A DNA stretch of 64,000 nt, from NCBI GenBank assembly GCA_930633495.1, contig CAKNFJ010000002.1, positions 248,001-312,000 of the forward strand, read 5' to 3'. Positions 36,250 through 43,929 of the stretch are shown piece by piece. The notes below the pieces were generated by a model. The model was not told the DNA's origin and did not search any database. It saw only the letters and a program-made list of their open reading frames with translations. The stretch is from Hyphomicrobiales bacterium (GTDB lineage Bacteria; Pseudomonadota; Alphaproteobacteria; Rhizobiales; Beijerinckiaceae). Both the position numbers and the translations under genes were made by a program. Positions within the stretch are counted from its first letter, which is position 1, and every line of letters starts with the position of its first letter.

Positions 36250-36445
36250 TGGCGTCGATCAGTCCGTTGTAGGCGCGCGTTTGAAAAGGATTGGCGTCCA
36301 GATCCAGGTCCTTTGAGCTGTTGCGCGCCACCCCCAACAGCGAACTGCAGCCATAGTGTGAAAATAGGCGGATTGTTTTTCCAGGGGAATCTTGCGTTCA
36401 AACCCATAGGTTGATCCATTTCAAACCCATAGCTTGAAACACCTG
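36250..36445. repeat. Decayed direct repeat unit B (about 190 bp)
   Basis: Second copy of the unit at 35740-35935. It includes GAAAATAGGCGGATTG, an AAGGATTG octamer (36286) where unit A has AAGGAATG, and a terminal repeat pair. Confidence 0.65.
36399..36436. repeat. CCATAGTTTG repeat cluster 5 (pair, 23 bp apart)
   Basis: CAAACCCATAGGTTG ends at 36413 and CAAACCCATAGCTTG at 36436. Each differs from the consensus by one base. Confidence 0.78.
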
Positions 36446-36505
36446 CGCCGCTCCTACCTCCGAAATCCGCAATCCCTTTCCCAGCCGTCTCGGCGAAGGT
36501 CTCGA

Positions 36506-36850
36506 TTAATCCACCTCCTCGAAGTCCTCCTCATCAACGGCGCGCAGAAGAATTGGGAGCGTCGCTATCTCGGCCGACATCACCCGCTCAGCCTCATAAA
36601 GATCGACGTTGCGCTGTAGATTTAGCCAGAACTCGGCACTCGTACCCGTCACCCGCCCCAGGCGCATTGCCATCTCCGCCGTGACGGCGCGTCTCCCATT
36701 TACAATTTGGTTCACGGAGAATCGCGAGACCTTCATGGCGAGGGCGAGCTTGTCCTGAGTGATCCCCTCGGCAGCCTGAAGACGATCTCGGAGGACCTCT
36801 CCAGGCGTCGGGGGTGGGGCAGCGAGCGAATGTCTGAGACCAGTCTTCAT
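36506..36850 (-). CDS. higA: HigA-type antitoxin (XRE helix-turn-helix)
   Basis: 114 residues from ATG at 36850, one base after the higB stop codon. PTPGEVLRDRLQ leads into a lambda-type HTH (TQDKLALAMKVSRFSVNQIVNGRRAVTAE split over two helices), then GTSAEFWLNLQRNVDLY, the characteristic HigA C-terminal stretch. It neutralises the HigB mRNA interferase and represses the operon. The gene order toxin then antitoxin is typical of higBA. Confidence 0.9.
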   Translation of the reverse strand: MKTGLRHSLAAPPPTPGEVLRDRLQAAEGITQDKLALAMKVSRFSVNQIVNGRRAVTAEMAMRLGRVTGTSAEFWLNLQRNVDLYEAERVMSAEIATLPILLRAVDEEDFEEVD

Positions 36851-36851
36851 G

Positions 36852-37148
36852 TTACTCCAAGTCCTGGGTGGATGACGGCTTACGCCGTTCAAACTTGAGC
36901 TGTCGCGGGCCGAGCGCGTTGAACCACTGAAATGTGACGTGCCACTTGTCGTCCACGATCACGCCGAACGTGCCCGGACGGCCGCGAAATTTCACCGGCG
37001 TTCCGGCGAAACGCAGATCGCTTAGTTGTGTAGCGGCCAGGATGAGGTGGATAGCCTTGTGTGCGGCAACCACAACGTGGGGAGGCGCGCATGTCGAAAA
37101 GCGAGTCAGGTAGATCTCTTCTGTAACTTCGTCGGCGAACGGCTCCAT
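36852..37148 (-). CDS. higB: HigB/RelE-type toxin
   Basis: 98 residues. ATG at 37148 has a strong AGGAGGAACA site seven bases ahead. The sequence follows the HigB pattern: helices with HLILAATQLSDLRF, then KFRGRPGTFGVIVDDKWHVTFQW and a closing basic strand. It is expected to be a ribosome-dependent mRNA endonuclease. It is followed directly by higA. The upstream unknown gene overlaps it in another frame. Confidence 0.87.
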   Translation of the reverse strand: MEPFADEVTEEIYLTRFSTCAPPHVVVAAHKAIHLILAATQLSDLRFAGTPVKFRGRPGTFGVIVDDKWHVTFQWFNALGPRQLKFERRKPSSTQDLE

Positions 37149-37905
37149 GGCCCTGTTCCTCCTTGTCCGCACAAAAACCCTGCCGGGTAGCCGTTGAGGC
37201 TTCCGGCAAACGATTTTCGGCAGACGGCGGAGATTGTCCGGTCATGATCTCAAGACCGAGAACCTGATCTCGGGTCGTAATGGGAGAGGTAGTGGGTTCT
37301 GCATCGCAGGCGGCACTCGACCAACGAACACGGAACCTTAAACGCTCCTTGATGACCGCGTGGAGCTCTCGAAACAGGTCGATGGGTGCACAGCTCTCCG
37401 CGAGCGCGGTGAGCCTTTCAACCATCGCGTCGATAAGCAGCCTTCGTGCCCGGACGGAGGCATCTCTATGCTCGAAACCGTCCGGAACGATCGGCAATGA
37501 GAATTCGGAGAAGAGCTCCAGGGTGAGATTAGATTCCCAGAGGTCGCCAATATTGAACACCGGATAGGTGCCGCAGTCGAAATCCCAGACCTCAGGGATA
37601 CTGATTGGCGGCAACCAGAGACGATACAATTCGGGAGGCGTGATTCGCGCAGAATGCGCCACAAGGTCATGAAAACGCCAAAAAACCTGCTGATTGGGGA
37701 CGCTGCCTTGCTGCCATGCCTCAAGGTGGCTCAGCAGCTTCCCCGTCAATCCGTTCTCAATGGGGGAGCCCGTCCAGGGCTTCTGCGCAGTCTCGATCGC
37801 GCGGGCCGCAGCGCGCGAAGACCAATCTTCATCAGCCAAGTGGTCGCCAGGCCGGAATTCCCGTGACGGTGCAGGGCAAACAAAGGGATTGATCGCGAAA
37901 GCCAT
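36889..37905 (-). CDS. Unknown protein upstream of higBA; C-terminus doubtful
   Basis: The frame begins with ATG at 37905 behind AGCGAGG and reads protein-like to about residue 230 (LFRELHAVIKERLRF, then an SPITTRDQVLGLEIM stretch). After about 37200 the same frame continues for 100 residues into an Arg-rich sequence that is the shadow of higB. The real protein therefore probably ends, or suffers a frameshift, near 37200-37300. No known domain. A TGTAATG/CATTACA palindrome lies at its promoter, so it could be the first gene of a three-gene higBA operon. Confidence 0.5.
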   Translation of the reverse strand: MAFAINPFVCPAPSREFRPGDHLADEDWSSRAAARAIETAQKPWTGSPIENGLTGKLLSHLEAWQQGSVPNQQVFWRFHDLVAHSARITPPELYRLWLPPISIPEVWDFDCGTYPVFNIGDLWESNLTLELFSEFSLPIVPDGFEHRDASVRARRLLIDAMVERLTALAESCAPIDLFRELHAVIKERLRFRVRWSSAACDAEPTTSPITTRDQVLGLEIMTGQSPPSAENRLPEASTATRQGFCADKEEQGHGAVRRRSYRRDLPDSLFDMRASPRCGCRTQGYPPHPGRYTTKRSAFRRNAGEISRPSGHVRRDRGRQVARHISVVQRARPATAQV

Positions 37906-37912
37906 ACCTCGC

Positions 37913-37931
37913 TGTAATGCACGTCATTACA
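37913..37931. promoter_or_regulatory. TGTAATG-N5-CATTACA palindrome
   Basis: Perfect seven-base arms around a five-base centre, 8 bp upstream of the start codon of the gene preceding higBA. TGTAAT...ATTACA dyads are typical operators of XRE-type repressors, so HigA is a reasonable candidate to bind here. Confidence 0.55.
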
Positions 37932-38522
37932 ATCGTCAATGCTGGTTCTCGACCGGGTGTACGCCCGCTTCTCGTTGGCGGCAGGGCATGACCGGCCCGT
38001 CGATGAAATTATGTTCGCCTCCTGTTTTGGCACTCAGGGGCGGAGCCTGCGCCACATCCGTTTGGCAAAGCCTGAAACTCAGCCTACTGAACAAGCTCGC
38101 GAATTTTCGATTCAAATCCATAAGTTGTCACGGTTCGAATCCAAACCTTGGAAATTCGCGCCATTTTCTTTAGCCGGCTGTATCTGCGGGTGCGCTCAAT
38201 TTTATCCGGAGCCTCAAGGAGCTTTCAGCCAATGCGCCAGTCAGGCTTCCCTCGCCACTATCGGCAGCGCACCAGCCCAGCTTATAGGAGCGGCATGCTC
38301 AACGGTTCGACCCTACGCCCTTCCAAGGGCCGCAATGCAGGAACGCTCCCTGCCGTCGCACCGTTGGTGCTCACGGAGGGCTAGGCGCCCCTCCAAAGCA
38401 GCCCGCAGACGACAAGATGCACGGCTCGTCCGTGAGACTTGTGCCCGGCGCTAATCGACCTTCCCCGAGCATGAACCGTTCGTCGGGCGTGAGCTCTGCG
38501 AACTCACTCGCTGGAGGCTCCG
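37932..38522. other. Gap without a convincing gene
   Basis: About 590 bp. Open frames are present but of biased, shadow-like composition. It contains repeat cluster 6 (38112-38150); I see nothing else in it. Confidence 0.4.
38112..38150. repeat. CCATAGTTTG repeat cluster 6 (diverged pair, 23 bp apart)
   Basis: CAAATCCATAAGTTG ends at 38127 and CGAATCCAAACCTTG at 38150. Both are diverged, but the 23-bp spacing and phase are kept. Confidence 0.65.
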
Positions 38523-38767
38523 ATGCGCAAGCTCGGAAATTCGCCGGAGACCCTGTCTCCAAATGCAGCCCTGATCGCGGGAGGCATCCGTAATTCGGAT
38601 CGGTCCTCGCCGTTTTGCTGCCCGATCAAGATTTCGACGATCTCTGGTACGAGCCGTTGGATTTTGAAATCGATACCGAGCTCGGGCGGAAGCGCCCGGT
38701 GCTCGCTATGCAGGAAGACTTTGCCTCTGGTCGCATCCAGGACGCCTGGGTCACCTTCCTGCAGTGA
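38523..38767 (+). pseudogene. Frameshifted small gene remnant before a hairpin
   Basis: ATG at 38523 has GGAGG five bases ahead and reads MRKLGNSPETLSPNAALIAG to about 38595. The next protein-like stretch is one frame over: from 38594 (after a TAA) it reads LLPDQDFDDLWYEPLDFEID and ends WVTFLQ at 38767. Joined, they give a plausible acidic protein of about 80 residues. The stop codon is followed at once by a terminator-like hairpin. A single-base indel near 38595 is the simplest explanation; the second half could also be a separate 50-residue gene with a TTG start at 38615. Confidence 0.45.
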
Positions 38768-38771
38768 ATCA

Positions 38772-38804
38772 GCCTGGCCGGGAGACGAGAGCTCCCGACC
38801 AGGC
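38772..38804 (+). terminator. Hairpin after the remnant gene
   Basis: A 13-bp stem (GCCTGGCCGGGAG with CTCCCGACCAGGC, one G-T pair) and a seven-base loop, followed by ATTCTT. Its sequence resembles the nrdJ terminator stem. The weak T-run makes efficiency uncertain. Confidence 0.55.
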
Positions 38805-38984
38805 ATTCTTGCGTTCTCTCACCGGACAGGCGGGCTCGGGTGCAAAGGGCTGATCATTCTCTCAAGCGCGATCCACGGTGCCTCTGGCTACAAACCAGAT
38901 CATTCGCCACTATGGATGTGTCGGCTCCACGATCCTCTCAAAGTCGGCGTGACGGTACACTGAGACAGGTTGGGCCTCGCAACT

Positions 38985-39578
38985 ATGCAGCTTCGTATCG
39001 CCGTTGCAGTGGCAATTTTCCTTGGCTCGTACCTTCCACTTAGCATCATCCTGCTGGTTCAAGACCTGCAAACCGAAAAGTTCGGTTTGTGCGCTTCATC
39101 ACTATTGGCCCTTGAGCAGTGGCAATGCGCCGATTTGTTGAAGAAGCCGTGGCGCTCGCTCCCTGCCGTCGCAATCTGCGCTATCGGCGTGGTCGTGACA
39201 GCGGCAGCGTTCAGATTGCTGCCCCGTGGTCACACGGTCAAAGTCGTTGAGAGCAAGCACGTTCCTGCCGACTTGATCAATTATGTGATCCCCTACGTCG
39301 TCTCATTCATGAGTCTGGATTACGAGCAGACATCGAAGATGCTCGGGTTTGTCGTCTTCCTCGGGTGGATTTTTTGGATCACGTATAAGGCCGGCCAGAT
39401 CGCGCTGAACCCACTCCTGACGGTCCTTGGCTGGAAGCTTTACGAGATCAAATACACTTTCATCGGCGGCGAAGTGGTCCATGTTGGGCGAATGCTGTCG
39501 AAAACCTCGATAAGCGCAGGCCAGAGCTATCGTCAAAATGGCCTACAGGATGTGATGATCGTCACCGACGAGATCTGA
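38985..39578 (+). CDS. kwaA: Kiwa anti-phage system membrane protein KwaA
   Basis: 197 residues from ATG at 38985 (TTG at 38970 is possible). About four membrane segments: residues 5-25 (AVAIFLGSYLPLSIILLV), about 62-84, about 104-122 and about 132-155. This size and topology, directly followed by a DUF4868 gene, is the Kiwa arrangement. In the studied system KwaA sits in the inner membrane, responds to phage infection and works with KwaB. The pairing is the main support, as membrane proteins of this kind diverge quickly. Confidence 0.8.
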   Translation: MQLRIAVAVAIFLGSYLPLSIILLVQDLQTEKFGLCASSLLALEQWQCADLLKKPWRSLPAVAICAIGVVVTAAAFRLLPRGHTVKVVESKHVPADLINYVIPYVVSFMSLDYEQTSKMLGFVVFLGWIFWITYKAGQIALNPLLTVLGWKLYEIKYTFIGGEVVHVGRMLSKTSISAGQSYRQNGLQDVMIVTDEI

Positions 39579-39588
39579 GGGGGCGAGG

Positions 39589-40506
39589 ATGACGACGTTA
39601 CAGGACCTGCAGAGTTTCGACCTGCAGGCAGCCGAAGTGACAGTTTGGGTCTTCAGGAAGCCAAGGACTAAAGGCGAAGTCCAGTTTCGCGGCCGCTGGA
39701 TCGGGATCACCGAGGACCTCGCAGGCCGGCTTAGGGACGCCGTTCAAACCAATCTCGAAGGAATAACGGAAACAATCGAGTACGGCGTTCTTGCTCAGAA
39801 CAACGAGGGCAGCGCACTAACCATCGATACGGATGAAACCGTAGCTCATAGAATCGCGGCTCAAATCATGGAGCCGACGGACGGCCTCAAAGTCCGCAAC
39901 CTCGCCGACTTGAAGGACACTGACTTCTACGTGGCGCGTTTCGCGCTCGCAGACCAGGTTATGCTCGCCGTTCGCAAAACTGATGCTTCCTGGTCCACAC
40001 GCAAGTCAGGTGGCCTCATCCGGATGGTTTACTCGGATGACGAGCTGGACGTCGACGACGATCCTGCCTTCACGATCCGCCCCGACTTCGACTTTTTCGT
40101 TCTGACGGACCGGATCTTTATCCGCAGCAAGCCACGCTTCGAATCTCTGCTGGCCTACAGGGAGGGTCACGAGCGCGTGTTTGAGGAGCTTCGGACGGAA
40201 GCGGAATTTGCCGCGATCTTTGCAGATATGGGTCCGCTGACAGCATACGTTGGGACGAACAAGATCCATCTCCGTCGCGCGGTGGCGATCCAGCAGAAGG
40301 GCCATTATCGCGACGTTGCATTCATGCAGCGTCTGCGGGCTCAATGCGAGAACATGAACTTGAACATCGCGTTCGATGAAGGAGGGCGGATAGTCGCAAC
40401 AGTCGAGAGCGGCCGGGACATCTTCATCGCTCTCCTCGATCATCGACTGGAGTCTCGGCTGAGCGCGCAAATGTATGACGTCCCGAGCACCGAGCTCGTT
40501 GGTTAG
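39589..40506 (+). CDS. kwaB: Kiwa anti-phage system protein KwaB (DUF4868)
   Basis: 305 residues, matching the usual length (about 315). ATG at 39589 follows GGGGGCGAGG and lies 10 bp after kwaA. The DUF4868 core is seen in RPDFDFFVLTDRIFIRSKP followed by FESLLAYREGHERVFEEL, and the helical C-terminus RRAVAIQQKGHYRDVAFMQRL. KwaB is the cytosolic partner that binds DNA and blocks phage replication and late transcription in the known system. The gene pair is complete here, so the system may be active. Confidence 0.87.
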   Translation: MTTLQDLQSFDLQAAEVTVWVFRKPRTKGEVQFRGRWIGITEDLAGRLRDAVQTNLEGITETIEYGVLAQNNEGSALTIDTDETVAHRIAAQIMEPTDGLKVRNLADLKDTDFYVARFALADQVMLAVRKTDASWSTRKSGGLIRMVYSDDELDVDDDPAFTIRPDFDFFVLTDRIFIRSKPRFESLLAYREGHERVFEELRTEAEFAAIFADMGPLTAYVGTNKIHLRRAVAIQQKGHYRDVAFMQRLRAQCENMNLNIAFDEGGRIVATVESGRDIFIALLDHRLESRLSAQMYDVPSTELVG

Positions 40507-40588
40507 TTGAAGAACCGGATCGGCTACTCCAGTGATCGCCTCCCCTGACGATGCGAATGTTCAGCGGCCGGCGATCGCAACCCCGAAT

Positions 40589-40879
40589 TCATCGCGTTTG
40601 ACGCGATCCGCCGAGTACGCATTCACGGTTGACGCATGTGCCCGGAGCATTCTCGAAAACGCACTCCGCACCAGGCGGGTTACCGCATTTCTTTGTGAGA
40701 TCGCGAAAGCCGACGCATTGCCCAGAGGCAACGTGACGATAGCCAGGACCGCCTTTGCAGCCGCAGCCGCGGCAAGGTGACGAGTCGATGATGCAACCTG
40801 CCGCCAGTGCTCCAGTTGCCGCCAAGCTGTTCGCCAATGTCAGCGCGACAACTAGCACTAGACGCGCTCTATTCGGCAT
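40589..40879 (-). CDS. Small exported cysteine-rich protein
   Basis: 96 residues: signal peptide to about residue 27 (LANSLAATGALAAG) and a mature part with nine cysteines (CIIDSSPCRGCGCKGGPG, then CVGFRDLTKKC and CVFENAPGTCVNREC). Probably a disulfide-rich periplasmic or secreted peptide. Function unknown. A decayed copy of the same gene lies near 49.1 kb in the same orientation, so the pair brackets the cofactor island. Confidence 0.7.
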   Translation of the reverse strand: MPNRARLVLVVALTLANSLAATGALAAGCIIDSSPCRGCGCKGGPGYRHVASGQCVGFRDLTKKCGNPPGAECVFENAPGTCVNRECVLGGSRQTR

Positions 40880-40940
40880 CCACCTTTCCCCCTCGGCTAG
40901 CGGCCGCTGCTACGACTCCAGCAGATTTCCAACAGCGTAA

Positions 40941-41456
40941 TGGCGTCTCACCGTCGGAAATGAGGCGCCCGGAACCCTCATGCTCCACAATCTGTGGGAT
41001 GGAAAGCGCCTCTTTCTGCTCGGCACGGGCACGGGCCTGGCCCCATTTCTCTCGCTCATCCGCTATCCCGAAACCTATGAGCGCTATGAGGGCGTCGTGC
41101 TCGTCCATGGCTCCCGCCAGGTGGCAGAATTGGCTTATGGCGAGCGGATACAACGCCAATTGCCACAGGACGAATTCCTCGGCGACATGATCCGCCAAGA
41201 GTTCGTCTACTATCCGACGGTGACTCGTGAGCCGTTCCGCAATCGCGGCCGCATTACCGATCTGATGACCTCGGGCCAGCTCTTCGCCGACATCGGACAA
41301 AGCGGCCTCGATCCCAGGCACGACCGCTTCATGCTATGCGGTTCGCCGCAGTTGCTGGCCGACCTCAAAACGATCTTCACGGAGCAGGGCCTCCGAGAGG
41401 GCAATCACGGGGAGCCTGGCGACTACGTGATCGAAAAAGCCTTTGTCGAGAAGTAG
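40941..41456 (+). pseudogene. fpr: Ferredoxin-NADP reductase, C-terminal fragment
   Basis: From an in-frame TAA at 40938 the frame reads WRLTVGNEAPGTLMLHNLWD, then GKRLFLLGTGTGLAPFLSL, and ends YVIEKAFVEK: the NADP-binding half of bacterial Fpr. The FAD-binding N-terminal third (about 90 residues) is absent, so an intact enzyme cannot be made. Translation could begin at ATG 40980 but would give only the NADP domain. The cut edge marks the left end of the cofactor island and suggests that the island was moved with a piece of its former neighbour. Confidence 0.82.
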
Positions 41457-41462
41457 CTCCCC

Positions 41463-41810
41463 ATGATCCGGCATATCGTGTTCTTCAGCGCCAAGACTCC
41501 GGACGCGATCGAGGAGATCCGCCGGGGTCTGTCGATCCTGACGGGCATACCGCATGCGCTGAAGCTTGAGATCGCTGAGAATCGCAAGTCGGATCCAATC
41601 AGCTCCGAAGTCGACATCGTCGTCTATGGCGAGTTCGCAGATCACGCGGCGCTGGCGGCGTACAAGGCTCATGAGCTCTATGCCGAAGCCATCAGGCGCG
41701 TCCGGCCGTTGCGCGAGCTGAGACTTGCCGCGGATTACGCGGTGTCTGAGGCGACGACCGAACCGGTGATCACGACCCAGCCGTCGACCACCGGAGCTTC
41801 CTCGACATAG
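41463..41810 (+). CDS. Dabb (A/B-barrel) domain protein
   Basis: 115 residues, starting 6 bp after the fpr fragment. MIRHIVFFSAKTPDAIEEI begins the stress-responsive alpha/beta barrel (Dabb) domain, and VVYGEFADHAALAAYKAHEL is its second conserved half, covering residues 1-90. The tail is Thr/Ser-rich. Dabb proteins are small dimeric proteins of mostly unknown role. In relatives an fpr-dabb pair also seems plausible as a unit, so both may have arrived together. Confidence 0.82.
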   Translation: MIRHIVFFSAKTPDAIEEIRRGLSILTGIPHALKLEIAENRKSDPISSEVDIVVYGEFADHAALAAYKAHELYAEAIRRVRPLRELRLAADYAVSEATTEPVITTQPSTTGASST

Positions 41811-41860
41811 TTGGCGCTCCGCGCTCGGGCCATTGTCGGTGCCGGCCGAACGGCTGGCGT

Positions 41861-42691
41861 TTATCCGGCCGGTTTGGACGCGGCGGCAAAAATATGTTCC
41901 GCCCCGGGAAACCGGCGCGCGCGGACGTCCTCCGCATAGGCCGACATGGCGGCGTCCGTGGCTGTGGCCAGTTCGGCGTATCGCTTGACGAATTTCGGGC
42001 GAAAATCTCCGAACAGGCCGAGCATGTCATCCACGACGAGAACCTGACCGTCGCATGCGGGTGACGCGCCGATGCCGATCGTCGGGATATCGATGTCCCC
42101 GGTAAGCTTGCGGGCCAGTTCTTCGGGGATTTTCTCCAGGACGACCGAAAAAGCTCCCGCTTTCGCGACCGCCATGGCATCGCCGTGGATGCGTTCAGCG
42201 TCGTCACCGCGGCCTTGGACACGATAGCCGCCAAGCGTGTTCACCGCCTGAGGAGTCAGGCCGATATGAGCCATCACGGGCACTCCGCGGGCTGTCAAGA
42301 ACCGGATGGTCTCTGCCATCCCGACACCGCCTTCGAGCTTCACCGCGGAACAGCCCGTTTCCGCCATCAGGCGCGCCGCATTCTCGAAGGCTTGTGCCGG
42401 TCCCTGCTCATAGGATCCAAAGGGCATGTCGACGACCATCAGCGCCCGATCCAGGCCGCGCCGAACCGCTTTTCCATGCAGGACCATCATTTCCATGGTC
42501 ACGCCGAGCGTCGACGGCAAGCCGTGCAGAACCATGCCGACGCTGTCTCCGACCAGCACGATGTCGCAGTGAGCATCGGCGAGCCGCGCCATCGGCGTCG
42601 TATAGGCAGTCAGGCAGACCAGCGGGGTCCCATTCTTGCGGGCCATCACGTCCAGCGGGGTAACGGCGCTCTTCGCAGTCGTGGCACTCAT
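41861..42691 (-). CDS. panB: Ketopantoate hydroxymethyltransferase
   Basis: Forms ketopantoate from alpha-ketoisovalerate and methylene-tetrahydrofolate, the first step of pantothenate (CoA) synthesis. 276 residues, ATG at 42691 with a GGAGAG site. Family blocks: [27 protein letters not shown], the metal- and substrate-binding [20 protein letters not shown], and [18 protein letters not shown]. Last gene of the nadABC-panD-pabB-panB operon. No panC or panE is in the window. Confidence 0.95.
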   Translation of the reverse strand: MSATTAKSAVTPLDVMARKNGTPLVCLTAYTTPMARLADAHCDIVLVGDSVGMVLHGLPSTLGVTMEMMVLHGKAVRRGLDRALMVVDMPFGSYEQGPAQAFENAARLMAETGCSAVKLEGGVGMAETIRFLTARGVPVMAHIGLTPQAVNTLGGYRVQGRGDDAERIHGDAMAVAKAGAFSVVLEKIPEELARKLTGDIDIPTIGIGASPACDGQVLVVDDMLGLFGDFRPKFVKRYAELATATDAAMSAYAEDVRARRFPGAEHIFAAASKPAG

Positions 42692-42711
42692 GGATCTCTC
42701 CCTGTTTGATA

Positions 42712-43920
42712 TCAGACATGCAAGGTCGCACGGCGCAAAGCTCCGCATTCAGCGAGGAAGGCTGCCTTCAGCAGGCACTCGTCGTATTCGCTGCGGGCTT
42801 CAGAATCGAAGACCAGCCCGGAGCCCACATTGAATGTCGCCTGCCCGGAGGGGCTGAGCGTCAGCGTCCGGATCGCGACATTGAAGCGCGCTTCTCCATT
42901 GGGATTGAGCATGCCGATGCTGCCGCAATAGACACCGCGCGGGCGCGCTTCGAGCTCACGGATCACTTCCATGGCTCTGATCTTGGGCGCACCGGTGATC
43001 GATCCGCAGGGAAACAGGGCCTGAAGCAGATCGGGAAGCTGTAGACCGGGCCGCAGTTGCGCCTCAACGCCCGAGGTCATCTGGAACAGCGTCGGGTAGG
43101 TCTCGACGCTGAAGAGATCCGTCACGCGCACCGATCCTATTTCGGAGACGCGGCCGAGATCGTTCCGCAGCAGATCGACGATCATCAGGTTTTCTGCGCG
43201 GTTCTTTTCGCTGGTGACCAGGCTTGCCGCGAAGTGGTGATCATCCTCGGGAGACATGCCCCGTGGCGCTGTTCCCTTCATCGGGCGCGTGCGGATGAGC
43301 GAACCTTCTCGCTCGAAGAAGAGCTCCGGAGATAGCGACAGAATGGTCTCGGAACCGAGAGAGACCACGCCGCCATAGGGGGCTGGCTGGCGAGAGCGCA
43401 ACGCGGCGAAGAGCGCTATGGGATCGCCTGACCATGCCCCGATCAGCGGGAAAGTCAGATTGACCTGATAAACGTCGCCAGCCCGGATGTAGTCGATCAC
43501 CTGCCTGAAGCGAGCGGCATAGGCATCGAACGTCCAGAGCGCGGAGAAGCTGCTTATGTCGGCGGAACCGCGAACCTCCCCCCAATCAAAGCGCCTCGGT
43601 TCGTCGAAGACACCAAATTGAAGCAGGGGCCCGCTCAATGCCGAAGGAAGGGGCGCAAGCCGTGGCTCAAACATGTAGCCCAGCTCATAGGCGGCATAGC
43701 CCGCCAGGAAGTATCCTGCGCTCTGAGCCTCAAGCATGGCGGCCAAGGTTGCTGGCACGGCGTCATAGGAATGTGCCTCGAGGACCTGATGACAGCGGGC
43801 GAAGCACAGCGTTTCACCCCCATGACGGTCTTCCAACAACACGAAGGGATGAGAGGGCCAGCGGTCAGAAGCAGCGGCTCCGTCAAGCGCACGCTCCTCG
43901 CAAGGCAGCTCGGTCGACAT
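42712..43920 (-). CDS. pabB: Aminodeoxychorismate synthase component I
   Basis: Converts chorismate with ammonia to 4-amino-4-deoxychorismate for folate. 402 residues. Chorismate-binding enzyme motifs: [65 protein letters not shown] and the closing GSGLVFDS. The glutaminase partner PabA is not fused and not in the window, so it would be supplied elsewhere or ammonia used. It starts 9 bp after panD. Confidence 0.93.
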   Translation of the reverse strand: MSTELPCEERALDGAAASDRWPSHPFVLLEDRHGGETLCFARCHQVLEAHSYDAVPATLAAMLEAQSAGYFLAGYAAYELGYMFEPRLAPLPSALSGPLLQFGVFDEPRRFDWGEVRGSADISSFSALWTFDAYAARFRQVIDYIRAGDVYQVNLTFPLIGAWSGDPIALFAALRSRQPAPYGGVVSLGSETILSLSPELFFEREGSLIRTRPMKGTAPRGMSPEDDHHFAASLVTSEKNRAENLMIVDLLRNDLGRVSEIGSVRVTDLFSVETYPTLFQMTSGVEAQLRPGLQLPDLLQALFPCGSITGAPKIRAMEVIRELEARPRGVYCGSIGMLNPNGEARFNVAIRTLTLSPSGQATFNVGSGLVFDSEARSEYDECLLKAAFLAECGALRRATLHV

Positions 43921-43929
43921 CGAAGCCGA

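Larger units (their letters stand above)
35215..36505. other. Gene-poor region with repeats, between ssb and higA
   Basis: About 1.3 kb without a convincing gene. Frames that are open here (both strands) change composition across the repeats and mostly just translate the repeat sequence (for example MGLN...NPPIF twice on the minus strand). The minus-strand stretch near 35950-36080 reads a little more protein-like (NSVIARLIDRRMAEELTRLM) and may be a gene remnant. The region contains three pairs of the CCATAGTTTG repeat and a decayed direct duplication. It is a candidate origin, incompatibility or partition region. Confidence 0.5.

Noticed and set aside
35682..36419. Two similar minus-strand frames (MGLN...NPPIF) as a duplicated small gene family
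   Set aside because: The similarity comes entirely from the duplicated repeat unit. Start codons fall inside the CCATAGTTTG repeat, ribosome sites are missing and downstream parts diverge into biased sequence.
35146..38150. CRISPR array
   Set aside because: The repeats are only 15 bp, occur as pairs with 8-bp spacing rather than long regular arrays, and there are no cas genes.
35880..38155. tRNA-like T-loop sequences (GGTTCAAACC, GGTTCGAATCC)
   Set aside because: They are part of the CCATAGTTTG repeat; no acceptor, D or anticodon stems can be drawn around them.
37939..38454. A plus-strand open frame of 171 residues
   Set aside because: It crosses repeat cluster 6, has no ribosome site, and its composition (Ser, Arg, Cys, Ala) is that of a chance frame.
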